Source: Blastocatellia bacterium
GTDB taxonomy: Bacteria; Acidobacteriota; Blastocatellia; RBC074
Assembly: GCA_016789725.1 (NCBI GenBank)
Contig: JAEUQN010000038.1
Coordinates: 1 to 43,042, forward strand
Direction: 5' to 3'
DNA length: 43,042 nucleotides
Position numbers and translations under genes: made by a program. Positions 8,338 to 17,842 of this stretch are shown in pieces (the stretch's first letter is position 1; the number at the start of each line of letters is the position of its first letter). The notes beneath the pieces were generated by a model, which worked only from the letters and a program-made list of their open reading frames with translations, did not search any database and was not told the DNA's origin.

Positions 8338-9781
8338 AATCATCGGCGCTTTGTTGCTCGTTTGTTGCAGCCTGATCGCGCAAGCACAATCCAAAGAAAT
8401 CAAAGGCCGCGCGTTGTTGGTCGGTATCAATCACTACGCCGACCCCGACGTTCCCGCCACGCCCGGCTGTGTCGAAGATGCCAACAGTCTCGCCGCTTTC
8501 ATCCAAACGAAATACGGTTTCCCGCGTGGTTCGGTTAAAGTTCTGCTCAACGAACAAGCCACCGCTGCGAACATCCAAAAGCAATTTAAAGAATGGTTGG
8601 TTGATGGCACACAGCCCGGCGACCGCGTGTTTTTTTCGTATGCTGGACACGGCTCGCAACTGCCCGATGACAATGGTGACGAGGCCGACAAATTAGATGA
8701 AACCATTGCGCCGTTTGACATCGTGCGCCGCACCGGAGCCAATCAAATCCGTGACGATGCCTTTGAAAAGCTCACGCAGCAATTGTCAGGACGACTGGTC
8801 GTGATGTTGTTTGACTCCTGTCATTCCGGCACGATTTCGCGCGGCGTGCCCAAACTCGGCTCGCTACCTAATGGCGGCGGCGTGCGCTATTTGCCACGCG
8901 CCGATCAATGGCAGGAATTGCAAAAATCAGGTGGCAGAGAAGTTGGCAGCGGCTACATTGTGACGAACAATGCCAACGCGACCGAACAACGTTTGCTGAT
9001 TGATTCCAACCAAACCGGAAGGCTCGCGGGCGTGGTTGTGCTGTCCGCCGCGAACTCCAAACAAACAGCCAATCCTGCAATCATCAACGGCACGTATCGC
9101 GGTGCGCTGTCGTACACCTTTGTCGAAGCGCAACGCCGCGATACGCCCGCGCTGCAAGACTTGCTGGCACGCATTCGCTCGCAGGTCGCAACCATGCAAC
9201 AGAGCGGTTTGCTGGACGGATCACAACAACCGCAATTGGAAGTCATATCAACGATCCCGCTGGCCGACAAGCCGCTGTTCGCTTTGCAGGAGACAACACA
9301 GGCGACAGCGATACTGACGGCGTTGGCGAACCCGCGCTCGAACGTGAAACTTAGGCTGCGCACGCATCAGCCAAAGGCATTCTATCGGGTCGGCGAAATG
9401 ATTTCGTACGACGTGACGAGCGATACGGCAGGTTATTTGTACCTACTTGTTTTCAGCCCAAACAACGTCGCTTCGTGTTTGATTCCGAACAGCATTGATA
9501 AGGACAATTTCATCGCCGCAGGAACGATCACGTTCCCGCGTGGCGCGTATGAAATTCCCATTCAGGAACCCATCGGCAAAGATGTCGTCGTCGCGTTATT
9601 GTCAAAAGAGAAGCTGAATTTAGGCGAGAAATTGGATTACACGTGGGCTGAGATTTTTACGCGGCTGAACTTCAAACGCTTTTCGGAATTCGTCAAAACC
9701 AGAGACCTGAATTTAGAAATACCGCCCGCCTCTATCACCGATTGGCAGGCGACAGCCATCGTCGTCGAATCCGTCAAATAA
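8330..9781 (+). CDS. Exported metacaspase-like protein fused to a DUF4384 domain
   Basis: A 483-residue protein with a signal peptide (about 1-20, LIAQAQ). The caspase domain (about 24-310) has RALLVGINHYAD, the catalytic His in SYAGHGSQLPDDNGDE and the catalytic Cys in LFDSCHSGTISRG. The acidic GDEADKLDETIAPFD stretch after the His is characteristic of the metacaspase/orthocaspase type. Residues of about 335-460 are a DUF4384 domain (FYRVGEMISYDVTSDTAGYL, FPRGAYEIPIQEPIGKDVVV), the same module encoded separately by the second gene of the operon. The ATG at 8330 overlaps the OmpA-fusion gene by 8 bp. This is the last gene of the operon; a REP-like pair follows. Confidence 0.88.
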   Translation: MSRIIGALLLVCCSLIAQAQSKEIKGRALLVGINHYADPDVPATPGCVEDANSLAAFIQTKYGFPRGSVKVLLNEQATAANIQKQFKEWLVDGTQPGDRVFFSYAGHGSQLPDDNGDEADKLDETIAPFDIVRRTGANQIRDDAFEKLTQQLSGRLVVMLFDSCHSGTISRGVPKLGSLPNGGGVRYLPRADQWQELQKSGGREVGSGYIVTNNANATEQRLLIDSNQTGRLAGVVVLSAANSKQTANPAIINGTYRGALSYTFVEAQRRDTPALQDLLARIRSQVATMQQSGLLDGSQQPQLEVISTIPLADKPLFALQETTQATAILTALANPRSNVKLRLRTHQPKAFYRVGEMISYDVTSDTAGYLYLLVFSPNNVASCLIPNSIDKDNFIAAGTITFPRGAYEIPIQEPIGKDVVVALLSKEKLNLGEKLDYTWAEIFTRLNFKRFSEFVKTRDLNLEIPPASITDWQATAIVVESVK

Positions 9782-9810
9782 GTAGGTAAGCAGAAATAAT
9801 CGAGTGTAAA

Positions 9811-9870
9811 GCGATTTGCCAAATCGCTGGCTCACACCATAAAACGCCGCGATTTAGCAAATCGCACTAC
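9811..9870. repeat. Inverted pair of REP-like palindromes
   Basis: Two head-to-head copies of a short palindrome: GCGATTTGCCAAATCGC (9811-9827) and GCGATTTAGCAAATCGC (9849-9865). The second copy, read on the minus strand, is preceded by GTAG (9867-9870), the tetranucleotide that marks REP sequences. The pair lies between the convergent caspase operon and the rfbF-like operon. Similar copies occur near 25995, 26034 and 41234. Confidence 0.75.
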
Positions 9871-9908
9871 CACTCTAACCCCGAATATTTTTGCTCAGGT
9901 ACTTAGCC

Positions 9909-10685
9909 TTACCACCCTTTCCACTCCGCCTGTCCCGCGTCCCAAAGCTGATTGAATTCGAGATGGTCTTTGTATGTGTCGAGGCATTTCCAAAAGCCGT
10001 GATGCTTGAAAGCCATAATTTGCTGCTCGTGCGCGAGTTGCTCAAATGGTTCTCGTTCGAGGATGGAATCATCTTGCAGATAATCAAACACGCCGCGATT
10101 GAAAACAAAAAAACCGCCGTTGATCCATTCTTGTAAGAGCGGCTTTTCCTGAAACTCGACAACCGCATCGCCCTGATTCAGCTTGAGCAATCCGAATTGT
10201 GAACGCGGGTTGACAGCGGTCAACGTGGCAATTTTACCGTGCGATTTGTGATAGGTCAGCAACGACTGTAAATCCACATTCGCCAGCCCATCGCCATACG
10301 TCGCGCAAAAGGTTTCGTCTTCACCGATATATTCCTGAACACGCTTGATGCGCCCGCCGGTATTGGTTTCCAGTCCCGTATCCACAAACGTGATACGCCA
10401 GTTTTCACGGCTTGCACGAGGCTTCAGCAATTCGTATTCGCCCGACGATTTCATCTGCAACGTGAAGTCATTGTCGAGCCATTGTTGTTCGAGGAAATAC
10501 CGTTTGATGGAGTCACCAAGATAGCCGAGGCAAAGCACAAAATCATTTAAGCCCGCGTTTGAATACAGCTTGAGCAAATGCCAGAGGATAGGCTTGCCGC
10601 CGATTTCGATGAGGGCTTTCGGAATGTTGACGCCGTGTTCGCCGAGTCGCGTACCACGCCCGCCGCAAAGGATGACGGTTTTCAT
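9909..10685 (-). CDS. rfbF: Sugar-1-phosphate nucleotidyltransferase (glucose-1-phosphate cytidylyltransferase-like)
   Basis: A cytoplasmic nucleotidyltransferase of 258 residues. The nucleotide-binding signature is at the N-terminus ([18 protein letters not shown]), followed by [20 protein letters not shown] and [16 protein letters not shown], characteristic of RfbF-type glucose-1-phosphate cytidylyltransferases. [12 protein letters not shown] carries the metal-binding Asp and [10 protein letters not shown] is near the C-terminus. It would make CDP-glucose for O-antigen or other surface glycans. The rest of a CDP-deoxyhexose pathway (rfbG, rfbH) is not in the window, so the sugar specificity is inferred. 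Its ATG overlaps the upstream glycosyltransferase stop by 4 bp (ATGA), so it is the last gene of a three-gene operon. Confidence 0.82.
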   Translation of the reverse strand: MKTVILCGGRGTRLGEHGVNIPKALIEIGGKPILWHLLKLYSNAGLNDFVLCLGYLGDSIKRYFLEQQWLDNDFTLQMKSSGEYELLKPRASRENWRITFVDTGLETNTGGRIKRVQEYIGEDETFCATYGDGLANVDLQSLLTYHKSHGKIATLTAVNPRSQFGLLKLNQGDAVVEFQEKPLLQEWINGGFFVFNRGVFDYLQDDSILEREPFEQLAHEQQIMAFKHHGFWKCLDTYKDHLEFNQLWDAGQAEWKGW

Positions 10686-11434
10686 TTTTGTGTTTGATGC
10701 TCCCAGACTTTCGCAAATTTCAGAAACACACTGTATGCCGTCTGCATCGCAATAATCAATCCCTGCACGCCATCACGAAAGCCCTGTTTGAGAAGGTACG
10801 TTCGCACAAACGCCGCAATCGGCACAACGAATAAATCTATCGCGCGTACCCGCTTGCCGTGCTTGAATAAATACTCCGCCGCGAGCGTCGTATACCGATC
10901 CATCACCGCATGATGATCGCTCAAATTGCGTTTGGTGTAGTGCAGCAATTCGCCCGGCAAAGTTTCTACGCGCCCACGCACGTGAGCGACTTCGTGCGGC
11001 GAAACACCGTCCCAATAGCTCGCGGCTTTGCGATAGAGCCGCATTTGATAATCGGGATACCAACCCGAATGTGCAATCCACCGACCGAGATATTGTGTGC
11101 GCCGCGCGATGCGAAAGCCATCGGGCAAGGTCGCCGGATCACGTTCGCGCAAGGCTTGCATCGAGGCTTTCAATTCCGGCGTGACCACCTCATCCGCATC
11201 CATCCACAAAATCCAATCGCCCGTGGTTTTGGAATCCGAAAACTCGTGCTTGTCTTTATAGCCGCGAAACGGATGGTTGAAGATTTTGTCCGTGTAGCGG
11301 CGCGCGATCTCAACGGTGCGGTCGGTCGAGTTGGAATCTACGATCACGATTTCGTCCACAAAGTCGAGCGAGTCGCACACGGCGGCGATGTTGTCTTCTT
11401 CGTTGTAGACGTTAATTTTGGCAGAGATTTTCAT
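10682..11434 (-). CDS. Family 2 glycosyltransferase
   Basis: A 250-residue GT-A glycosyltransferase resembling the WaaE/lipopolysaccharide-core beta-glucosyltransferase branch. Visible motifs are [12 protein letters not shown] at the N-terminus, [19 protein letters not shown], the metal-binding [10 protein letters not shown], and [13 protein letters not shown] with SPHEVAH in the acceptor half. A hydrophobic C-terminal region (about 190-245) may sit on the inner membrane. It overlaps by 4 bp both the YkgJ-family gene upstream and the cytidylyltransferase gene downstream. The three are surely cotranscribed, which points to a role in envelope glycan synthesis. Confidence 0.85.
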   Translation of the reverse strand: MKISAKINVYNEEDNIAAVCDSLDFVDEIVIVDSNSTDRTVEIARRYTDKIFNHPFRGYKDKHEFSDSKTTGDWILWMDADEVVTPELKASMQALRERDPATLPDGFRIARRTQYLGRWIAHSGWYPDYQMRLYRKAASYWDGVSPHEVAHVRGRVETLPGELLHYTKRNLSDHHAVMDRYTTLAAEYLFKHGKRVRAIDLFVVPIAAFVRTYLLKQGFRDGVQGLIIAMQTAYSVFLKFAKVWEHQTQK

Positions 11435-11982
11435 ACGGAGCGGAGAATGACCTCGCTCATTCTGATACGAAGATGCGGCTCGTCATTTCCTGTGGCCTGG
11501 CAATAATTCACATTCGCCATCGCCAGTTTCAGATTCAATAAATCCAGCGGCACAAGATGTTCGTCCTGCAATTCTGCAATCGCTGCATCCGATGCAAAAT
11601 TCAATGGGCAAAAATCAATTTCCTGCGCGCCGTCATCCGCTTCGTAGAGCAACGGCAAACCTTGCGTGCGACAAATCAGCGGGCGCGATTCATAGACCGA
11701 ACAGAGATTGTCCACCAGCAATGGACACGCGACGGATTCGCCTTTGGCTTCGCGTTCTTTGATATCAATGGCTTGTTGTCGAATGCGCGATTGTTGCGTT
11801 TCGGGCAACGCAGCAATCGCTTCGGTCAACACTGCCGCTTCGACGGCGAAGACGGACAAGTGATGATGACAGCAGCCGCTGCATCCCGCGCCGCATTGCA
11901 AATGCGATTGGTAGCGTTCATTCAATTGCGACGTTAAATCATCAACGCCCTCGATTAGTTGCCGGTACATTTCGAGACTCAT
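11431..11982 (-). CDS. YkgJ family cysteine-cluster protein
   Basis: A 183-residue protein of the YkgJ/CxxCxxCC family, thought to bind a metal or Fe-S cluster. The N-terminal cluster is [12 protein letters not shown] (about residues 32-43). Further cysteines lie in [20 protein letters not shown] and in DFCPLNF, in the family order. The function is unknown. The start is ATG at 11982 with AGGTG 7 bases upstream. The stop overlaps the glycosyltransferase start by 4 bp (ATGA), so this is the promoter-proximal gene of the operon. A long palindrome lies just upstream. Confidence 0.82.
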   Translation of the reverse strand: MSLEMYRQLIEGVDDLTSQLNERYQSHLQCGAGCSGCCHHHLSVFAVEAAVLTEAIAALPETQQSRIRQQAIDIKEREAKGESVACPLLVDNLCSVYESRPLICRTQGLPLLYEADDGAQEIDFCPLNFASDAAIAELQDEHLVPLDLLNLKLAMANVNYCQATGNDEPHLRIRMSEVILRSV

Positions 11983-12000
11983 ACATCGTCACCTATTGGA

Positions 12001-12182
12001 ATTTTTTTCCACGAAGCCACACGAAGAGGAGTAAGAAATCAAAAGGCAAAAGGCAAATATCAAAAATCAAAAGGGCGGAAGATAACTTTTCTATTTTATA
12101 AAACAAAAGAAAAAGTGCCGACCTTTTGCCTTTTGCCTTTTGATATTTGCCTTTTGATTTCCTCTGCTTCGTGGAAAAACGT
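12001..12182. repeat. Long imperfect palindrome with iterated-word arms (locus A)
   Basis: The gap between uvrA and the ykgJ operon is almost wholly an inverted repeat. The left arm carries TTCCACGAAG, then iterated CAAAAGG/CAAATATC words (12036-12078). The right arm (about 12118-12181) is the reverse complement of these, ending CTTCGTGGAA. The centre is itself A/T-rich and partly palindromic. Bases 12036-12078 match the reverse complement of 17800-17842 at 42 of 43 positions. Confidence 0.8.
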
Positions 12183-12183
12183 T

Positions 12184-15024
12184 TTACTTATTTTTCAAAT
12201 GCCCATTCAGCACAGCTTTCAATGCCTGCCCCGTAAACGATTTTTTATTCTTCGCCACATCTTCCGGCGTTCCTTCTGCGACGACGCGCCCACCGCCTTC
12301 GCCGCCTTCCGGCCCCAGATCAATGATCCAGTCCGCCGATTTCATCACGTCCAGATTGTGCTCAATGATAATCACCGTGTTGCCCATCGTCACCAGTTTT
12401 TGCAGCACGTCAATTAACCGCCGCACGTCTTCAAAATGCAAGCCCGTCGTCGGCTCGTCCAGAATATACACCGTGCGTCCCGTCGCGCGTTTTGACAACT
12501 CTTTCGACAGCTTGATGCGTTGCGCTTCGCCGCCCGACAGTGTTGTTGCCGATTGCCCAAGCTGCACGTAACCCAGACCGACATCAATCAACGTTTGCAG
12601 CTTCTGTTTGATCTGCGGATGATTTTGCAGCGGTTCCAAAGCGTCTTCAATCGTCGTGTCCAGAAGCTGCGCAATGTTTTTGCCTTGATAGCGCACGTCC
12701 AGCGTTTCGCGGTTGTAGCGCGAGCCGCGACAGACTTCGCACGTCACATAAACATCGGGGAGGAAGTTCATTTCAATGCGCTTCATGCCATCGCCCTGAC
12801 ACGCTTCGCAACGACCGCCTTTGACATTGAACGAAAAGCGTCCGGGCTTGTAACCGCGCTCTTTGCTTTCGGGCAGCATCGCGTAGAGTTCCCGAATCGG
12901 CGTGAACAATCCGGTGTAGGTCGCAGGGTTTGAGCGCGGCGTGCGACCAATCGGCGACTGATCAATTTCGATGATCTTATCAATGTGTTCCAGTCCTTCG
13001 ATGGTTTTGTGCGCACCCGGTTCAGCCAGGCTGCGATAGAGTTTGCGCGCAATCGAGCGATACAAAATGTCTTCGACCAACGTAGATTTGCCGGAGCCGG
13101 AAACTCCTGTCACAACCGTCAACAAACCGAGCGGAAACGTCACGTCAATTTGTTTCAGGTTATGTTCCGTCGCGCCGCGCACGATTAAGTTTTTGCTGTT
13201 GGGCAAGCGACGTTCGTACGGAATGGCTACAGTGGTTTGGCCAGATAGATATTGGCCGGTAAGCGAGCTGGCAGCGCGCTTTACGTCTTCCAATTTGCCA
13301 ACGGCAACGACTTCGCCGCCGCGCGTGCCTGCGGCTGGCCCCAAATCTACGATGTAATCCGCGCGCCGCATCGTGTCTTCATCGTGCTCAACAACGACGA
13401 CCGTGTTGCCCAAATCGCGCAGCGTTTCCAGCGTGTCCAGCAGCTTTTGATTGTCGCGCGGATGCAGCCCAATCGAAGGCTCGTCCAGCACATACAACAC
13501 GCCGCGCAATTGCGAGCCGATTTGCGTGGCAAGCCGAATGCGTTGTCCTTCGCCGCCCGACAACGAAGCCGATGAACGATCCAGCGTCAAATAGCCAAGA
13601 CCCACTGCTTGCAAAAAGCTCAGCCGTTCGCGGATTTCTTTCAGGATGCGACCGGCAATGATTTCTTCGCGCGCGTTGAGTTTTAGTTTGTCGAAAGCTT
13701 TCGCCGCATCGCCCAACGTGAACGCGGTGTAATCCGCAATCGAATATTCGTTCACGCGCACCGCCAATGATTCAGGCCGCAACCGTCGCCCCTGACATTC
13801 GGGACATTTCACCGTCGCCACGTATTCATCGAATTGCGTGCGATGCGTCTCGTTCTCTTCACCCTTCGCCGCTTCCGCCGATTGCTTGTCGAGTTGATCG
13901 TGCAGCCACTGCTTCACGCCTTTCCATTTCGCTTCGTATTTGTACGAGCCGTGATGAAACGTCAGCTTGTCCGGCAGCCCGTAAAACCAGCCTTCGCGCA
14001 CTTTTTTCGGCAACTCGCCAAACGGCGTTTCGGGCGCAACATCGTAATGTCGCGCGATGGCGAGCAATCCTTCGCCCAAATAAAAATCGAGATACGAATT
14101 GTCAAAGAACGTCAGCTTGTTGATCGGCACGGTTTCATCCACGATCAATTTTTGTGGATCAACTTCGTGCTTGCTGCCGATGCCGTGACATTCCTTGCAG
14201 GCTCCAAACGCGGAGTTAAATGAAAAAGATCGCGGCTCCAATTGTGGAATCGAAACGCCGCAATTCACACACGCCATCCGCTCTGAATACATCTTTTCTT
14301 CACCGTCCACGATGGAAACCACAACGACGCCATCGGTCAATTTCGTAGCGATTTTGACGGCTTCCTCCAACCGCTGTCCGACGCCTTCCTTGATCATCAA
14401 GCGATCCACGACGACGTCAATCGTATGATTTTTGCGCTTGTCCAGTTTGATTTCGTCATCAAGCGAAACCATCTCGCCATCCACGCGCGCACGAGTAAAA
14501 CCGCCATCGCGCAAGGCATCCAGTTCCTTTTTGAATTCACCTTTGCGTCCGCGCACAATCGGCGCAAGGATCATCACGCGCTCGCCGTGCGGCAGCTCAC
14601 GAATGCTGTGAATGATTTGATCGGCAGATTGCCGCGCGACTAATTCGCCGCACAAATGGCAATGCGGCTGCCCAATCGAAGAGAACAGCAAGCGCAAATA
14701 ATCGTAAATTTCCGTGACCGTCCCAACCGTCGAACGAGGGCTACGCGAAGTCGTTTTCTGCTCAATCGAAATCGCAGGCGAAAGTCCTTCTACCGCATCT
14801 ACGTCGGGCTTTTCGAGTTGTTCGAGGAACTGCCGCGCGTAGGCTGACAATGACTCGACATAACGCCGTTGCCCCTCGGCGTAAATCGTATCGAACGCGA
14901 GCGAAGATTTGCCCGAACCGCTCAGCCCGGTGATGACCGTCAACTGGTTGCGCGGGATTTCGACGCTGATGTTTTTCAAATTATGTTGGCGCGCGCCCCG
15001 CACCGAAATCTTGGTAATAGCCAT
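12184..15024 (-). CDS. uvrA: Excinuclease ABC subunit A
   Basis: The damage-sensing ATPase of nucleotide excision repair, 946 residues, full length. It has the tandem ABC arrangement: Walker [15 protein letters not shown] near residue 32 and [15 protein letters not shown] near residue 640, with signatures [16 protein letters not shown] and [16 protein letters not shown]. Zinc-binding cysteines are in CVNCG and CKECHGIG (insertion/UvrB-binding region) and in CEACQGDG and [10 protein letters not shown]. The conserved [16 protein letters not shown] is present. The ATG at 15024 ([18 protein letters not shown]) matches the family start; a TTG 18 bases upstream is less likely. No LexA box is evident to me. 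It is monocistronic, with a palindrome downstream. Confidence 0.97.
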   Translation of the reverse strand: MAITKISVRGARQHNLKNISVEIPRNQLTVITGLSGSGKSSLAFDTIYAEGQRRYVESLSAYARQFLEQLEKPDVDAVEGLSPAISIEQKTTSRSPRSTVGTVTEIYDYLRLLFSSIGQPHCHLCGELVARQSADQIIHSIRELPHGERVMILAPIVRGRKGEFKKELDALRDGGFTRARVDGEMVSLDDEIKLDKRKNHTIDVVVDRLMIKEGVGQRLEEAVKIATKLTDGVVVVSIVDGEEKMYSERMACVNCGVSIPQLEPRSFSFNSAFGACKECHGIGSKHEVDPQKLIVDETVPINKLTFFDNSYLDFYLGEGLLAIARHYDVAPETPFGELPKKVREGWFYGLPDKLTFHHGSYKYEAKWKGVKQWLHDQLDKQSAEAAKGEENETHRTQFDEYVATVKCPECQGRRLRPESLAVRVNEYSIADYTAFTLGDAAKAFDKLKLNAREEIIAGRILKEIRERLSFLQAVGLGYLTLDRSSASLSGGEGQRIRLATQIGSQLRGVLYVLDEPSIGLHPRDNQKLLDTLETLRDLGNTVVVVEHDEDTMRRADYIVDLGPAAGTRGGEVVAVGKLEDVKRAASSLTGQYLSGQTTVAIPYERRLPNSKNLIVRGATEHNLKQIDVTFPLGLLTVVTGVSGSGKSTLVEDILYRSIARKLYRSLAEPGAHKTIEGLEHIDKIIEIDQSPIGRTPRSNPATYTGLFTPIRELYAMLPESKERGYKPGRFSFNVKGGRCEACQGDGMKRIEMNFLPDVYVTCEVCRGSRYNRETLDVRYQGKNIAQLLDTTIEDALEPLQNHPQIKQKLQTLIDVGLGYVQLGQSATTLSGGEAQRIKLSKELSKRATGRTVYILDEPTTGLHFEDVRRLIDVLQKLVTMGNTVIIIEHNLDVMKSADWIIDLGPEGGEGGGRVVAEGTPEDVAKNKKSFTGQALKAVLNGHLKNK

Positions 15025-15118
15025 ACAGACAACTTTCGGCAAATTCTTAGTGATGAGTGCAAATTTCAGATTTTAACGGAGCGGGAAGGGATGAGCAAAC
15101 TGTGTGGGTGGCAAAATT

Positions 15119-16795
15119 TTATGGTTGTCGCATCGCAACTCGATACAACGAATTTCCGCGCGTAAACAATGCCTGATGACCGTCCGAAAATAGTTTGTCA
15201 TCGCCAGAAATCGCTGGATCGGAAATCACTTTCAACTCTGCCGCGCCTTTGCGATTGGCAAACAATTCCAATTCGTCTCTCTCATTCATGAGCAAACAAA
15301 TACCGCTTGCTAACACGACATAATTGATGTCGGTTAATGCCACATCGGCACACACGCGCACGTCATACGTCGCAAAAGTATCGTCGAAGCGAAAGATGAA
15401 TTGGTCATAAATTCCATTCTTTGCCGCCAGCACGATTAGCAGCTTGCGCTCAGCCTTCGCGTCAATGATTTGATAGCCGTCGAGTTCGGGCAGGCGCGCT
15501 TGATAACAAATTCCCGATTCCGGAAAGAACGAAGCATAAAACGCACCGAGCAAATTCTGTATCGCTACGCCAGGGAAGAGTTGCGTGGCATTCGGCAACA
15601 CGTTGCCGACGGGTTTGGCTGCGAGCATTAGCTTGTTTGGCAATTCGATGAATGTGAGTTCCGACAGACTCGCGCCTGCTTTCAGATAGATGCGGCCATC
15701 AGTCAGCATCAGCTTCTCAGCATGAATGTCGGCGGGCACCTCAACGCCGGTCGAAAGATTGCGCGTATGAAGCTGATGACCTTCCAACCACGCAGCAATG
15801 ATCTGATGCTGGCGCGGTGTGAGGGTGACTAGAGCATCTGGGCGGGGAAGTGGCGCGACACGCTTGCCACTCACATAAACCTTGGTTTTAGTGATGGTCA
15901 GGTTATGTTGGTGCCGGATCACATCGCTATCGAATTCCAGCCACTTCGTAATCACGAACTGATGACTGCCGGTTTGCTGTTGTACCTGGACAGCGGGGAG
16001 CGTGATCGTGGCTTGTATCTCTGTGGGAGGCGGCAATCGTTGGCCGTCTTCCAAAATTGCCTTGTACCAATCACGCCAATTCGTCGGGATCACGTCAAAC
16101 GGTAAACACGCCGCAGGCACAGTCACCGCCGGATTCAACACCGAAACATTCGCGTGCATGCGCGCGTCCATCGTCGTCAGTTTTTTGTGAGAGCCTTTGT
16201 ACGGATGAATGCCGATGAACATTTGAAACGAAACGACTGCAAACGAAAACCAGTCTGAGCGTTCATCGAATTGTTTGGCGTGCCGGTCTCTCACGCTTTC
16301 CATCAGTGCCGTCGCAGGAAACGAGGGCGTTTGGTAGCTGTCTACGTCAATGAAATAGAGGGCGCTGAAATCTTCGGCGACGAGGAAATTCATCTCGTTC
16401 AAATCCACCAGCAAGATGTTTTTGGAGTGAATGTGCTGCACGCCTGCTTGTAATTTTTGGACGAGTTGTAACACTACATCCGGCGTTAGATTCGTGCGCT
16501 GGCGAAAGGCTTTCGGAAAGAGCTGGCAGAGCGCATACGCATTTTCGACGTGGCGCATTGTGTAGCCGACCGTATTGTTTTGTTGATCGTAAATCATTTC
16601 CAACGGGCGAATGATGTTGGCTTGCGTAAGCGCGGAAAGTTCTTGCAGCTTAGCGGGTAGAATCATTTGGTTTGGATTCGCATAAATCTTGTATGCCGTC
16701 GTGCTTTTGACATACACCGAACCTTGTCCGCCTGCCGCTTTGAAATCAGCTTGCGTTAAGGTGATGTCGCCTTTGTTAGGAATGCGTACTTGCAT
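15119..16795 (-). CDS. Atypical protein kinase (TerY-associated type)
   Basis: A 558-residue protein whose N-terminal half (about 18-270) is a divergent protein-kinase domain: glycine loop AGGQGSVYV, lysine in TAYKIYAN, catalytic loop ILLVDLNEMNFLV (Asp and Asn kept, HRD His replaced by Val) and DVD in place of DFG (FIDVDSYQTP). The substrate lobe has RSDWFSFAVVSFQMFIG-like sequence. The C-terminal half (about 280-558) is beta-rich and looks like a propeller or sensor; I cannot name it. Kinases of this type occur with VWA (TerY-like) proteins and a PP2C phosphatase. Here the VWA gene is directly upstream but no PP2C is visible. The start is ATG at 16795; no strong ribosome binding site. Confidence 0.75.
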   Translation of the reverse strand: MQVRIPNKGDITLTQADFKAAGGQGSVYVKSTTAYKIYANPNQMILPAKLQELSALTQANIIRPLEMIYDQQNNTVGYTMRHVENAYALCQLFPKAFRQRTNLTPDVVLQLVQKLQAGVQHIHSKNILLVDLNEMNFLVAEDFSALYFIDVDSYQTPSFPATALMESVRDRHAKQFDERSDWFSFAVVSFQMFIGIHPYKGSHKKLTTMDARMHANVSVLNPAVTVPAACLPFDVIPTNWRDWYKAILEDGQRLPPPTEIQATITLPAVQVQQQTGSHQFVITKWLEFDSDVIRHQHNLTITKTKVYVSGKRVAPLPRPDALVTLTPRQHQIIAAWLEGHQLHTRNLSTGVEVPADIHAEKLMLTDGRIYLKAGASLSELTFIELPNKLMLAAKPVGNVLPNATQLFPGVAIQNLLGAFYASFFPESGICYQARLPELDGYQIIDAKAERKLLIVLAAKNGIYDQFIFRFDDTFATYDVRVCADVALTDINYVVLASGICLLMNERDELELFANRKGAAELKVISDPAISGDDKLFSDGHQALFTRGNSLYRVAMRQP

Positions 16796-16800
16796 AGGGC

Positions 16801-16952
16801 GAAGAGAGAAAACGGAACAACCGGAAATAGCGGAACAAGCGGAAAAAGATTTTGGATTTCGGATTTTGGATTAGAAAGGCACTCTTCGTTCACCTCACTC
16901 CAATCTCTACTTCCATTCCTCTTTCCGTTTGTTCCGTTTTTTCCGTCAGTTG
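16801..16952. repeat. Palindrome with iterated CGGAACAA/CGGAAAA words (locus B)
   Basis: Between the VWA and kinase genes, the left part (16811-16848) repeats CGGAACAA, CGGAAATAG, CGGAACAAG and CGGAAAAAG. The right part (16920-16947) carries CTTTCCGTTTGTTCCG and TTTTTTCCG, the reverse complement. The centre iterates GGATTT words. The architecture is as at the AAAAGGC palindromes but with a different word. Confidence 0.7.
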
Positions 16953-16959
16953 CGTACTC

Positions 16960-17700
16960 TCAAAAAATCAACGACGATGCAGCCCCCGATCCCAGCACTT
17001 GCGATTGCGCCAGAATACTGCGCGAAAAGAAATCAGCCAGTTGCGCGAGCGAGTTCGCGTCCGCCTTCTCGATCTCAATATATTGCGTGAATCCCGCATC
17101 CCGATTGAACGCACGCAAATACTGGCCGACTTGCTGATCCTGTACATTCACGCCGATCAAGATAGAGATAAGTGATTCAATAGCCTCGCTGTTGATGGCG
17201 GTTTGCAGCGCCTTCTTGACGGCTTTGGCGGAAAGTTTCGAAGCATTGTCTGCGCCGTCGGTGAGGACAAACAAAATCGCATTGGCAGAAAAGTTTCCTG
17301 CCTGCAGTCGTTGCCCGTAACTCGTCGTCGCAGAAATGACATTCTCCGTCGCGTCATACAGCGCCGTTGCGCCACCGGAGCGAAGTGCATTGCCATAGTT
17401 TGCCAGATGGCAATTTTCCAGCAACTTGAAGCCGTGAACTTCGTCCAAGTGGTCATCGAATTGCACGAGGCGCAACAGCAGATTGTCGGCGCGCGGACTG
17501 TATTTACAGGCTTGCACGATCTTTTTGATCGCGGCTTCCATCTCCATACTGAAGCTTGCCGTGCTGCCGCTGACATCGCAGGCAATCGTAACAATCGTGT
17601 ATTCCGTCGCACCTAAATCTTCGATGCGCGTCGCCGAGTAGCCGTAGTTGCTGTTCGGCAAATCAATCTGGTCGAGCGTGATGTTGGTCAAAACTGGCAT
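16960..17700 (-). CDS. VWA-domain protein (TerY-like)
   Basis: A 246-residue protein that is almost entirely a von Willebrand A domain. The metal-ion-dependent adhesion site is intact: ACDVSGST (DxSxS) near residue 43, the Thr in SGGATALYDA and the Asp in VLTDGADN. There is no signal peptide, so it is cytoplasmic. This resembles the TerY-like VWA proteins that pair with a protein kinase, and the kinase gene is immediately downstream. The ATG at 17700 has AAGGAG 5 bases upstream; a longer frame from 17730 would swallow this ribosome binding site. Palindromic repeats lie both before and after the gene. Substrate and signal are unknown. Confidence 0.85.
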   Translation of the reverse strand: MPVLTNITLDQIDLPNSNYGYSATRIEDLGATEYTIVTIACDVSGSTASFSMEMEAAIKKIVQACKYSPRADNLLLRLVQFDDHLDEVHGFKLLENCHLANYGNALRSGGATALYDATENVISATTSYGQRLQAGNFSANAILFVLTDGADNASKLSAKAVKKALQTAINSEAIESLISILIGVNVQDQQVGQYLRAFNRDAGFTQYIEIEKADANSLAQLADFFSRSILAQSQVLGSGAASSLIF

Positions 17701-17712
17701 AGATACTCCTTC

Positions 17713-17842
17713 GTATAAATCAAAAGGCAAATCTCAAAAAGCAAAAGGCAAAAGTTCAGGCGGAAGGCTGCGCCGCTTTATCTGAAAGAAAATAAAGTGC
17801 CGCCTTTTTGATTTTTGATATTTGCCTTTTGCCTTTTGATTT
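17713..17842. repeat. Long imperfect palindrome with iterated-word arms (locus C)
   Basis: The gap between the nicotinamidase-like and VWA genes. The left arm (about 17718-17764) has AAATCAAAAGGCAAATCTC, AGCAAAAGGC and GGCGG. The right arm (17800-17842) is its imperfect reverse complement and matches locus A (12036-12078) at 42 of 43 positions. The spacer ends AAAGTGCCG, as does that of locus A. Confidence 0.8.

Noticed and set aside
12036..12160. CRISPR-like array from the repeated AAAAGGC words
   Set aside because: Units are 7-10 bp, irregular and without spacers; the arrangement is a palindrome, not direct repeats with unique spacers.
15119..17700. Tellurite-resistance operon
   Set aside because: Only VWA and kinase are present; there is no TerC, TerD or TerB-type gene in the window.
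17701..17730. Longer VWA protein starting at 17730
   Set aside because: The AAGGAG ribosome binding site of the ATG at 17700 lies inside the extension.
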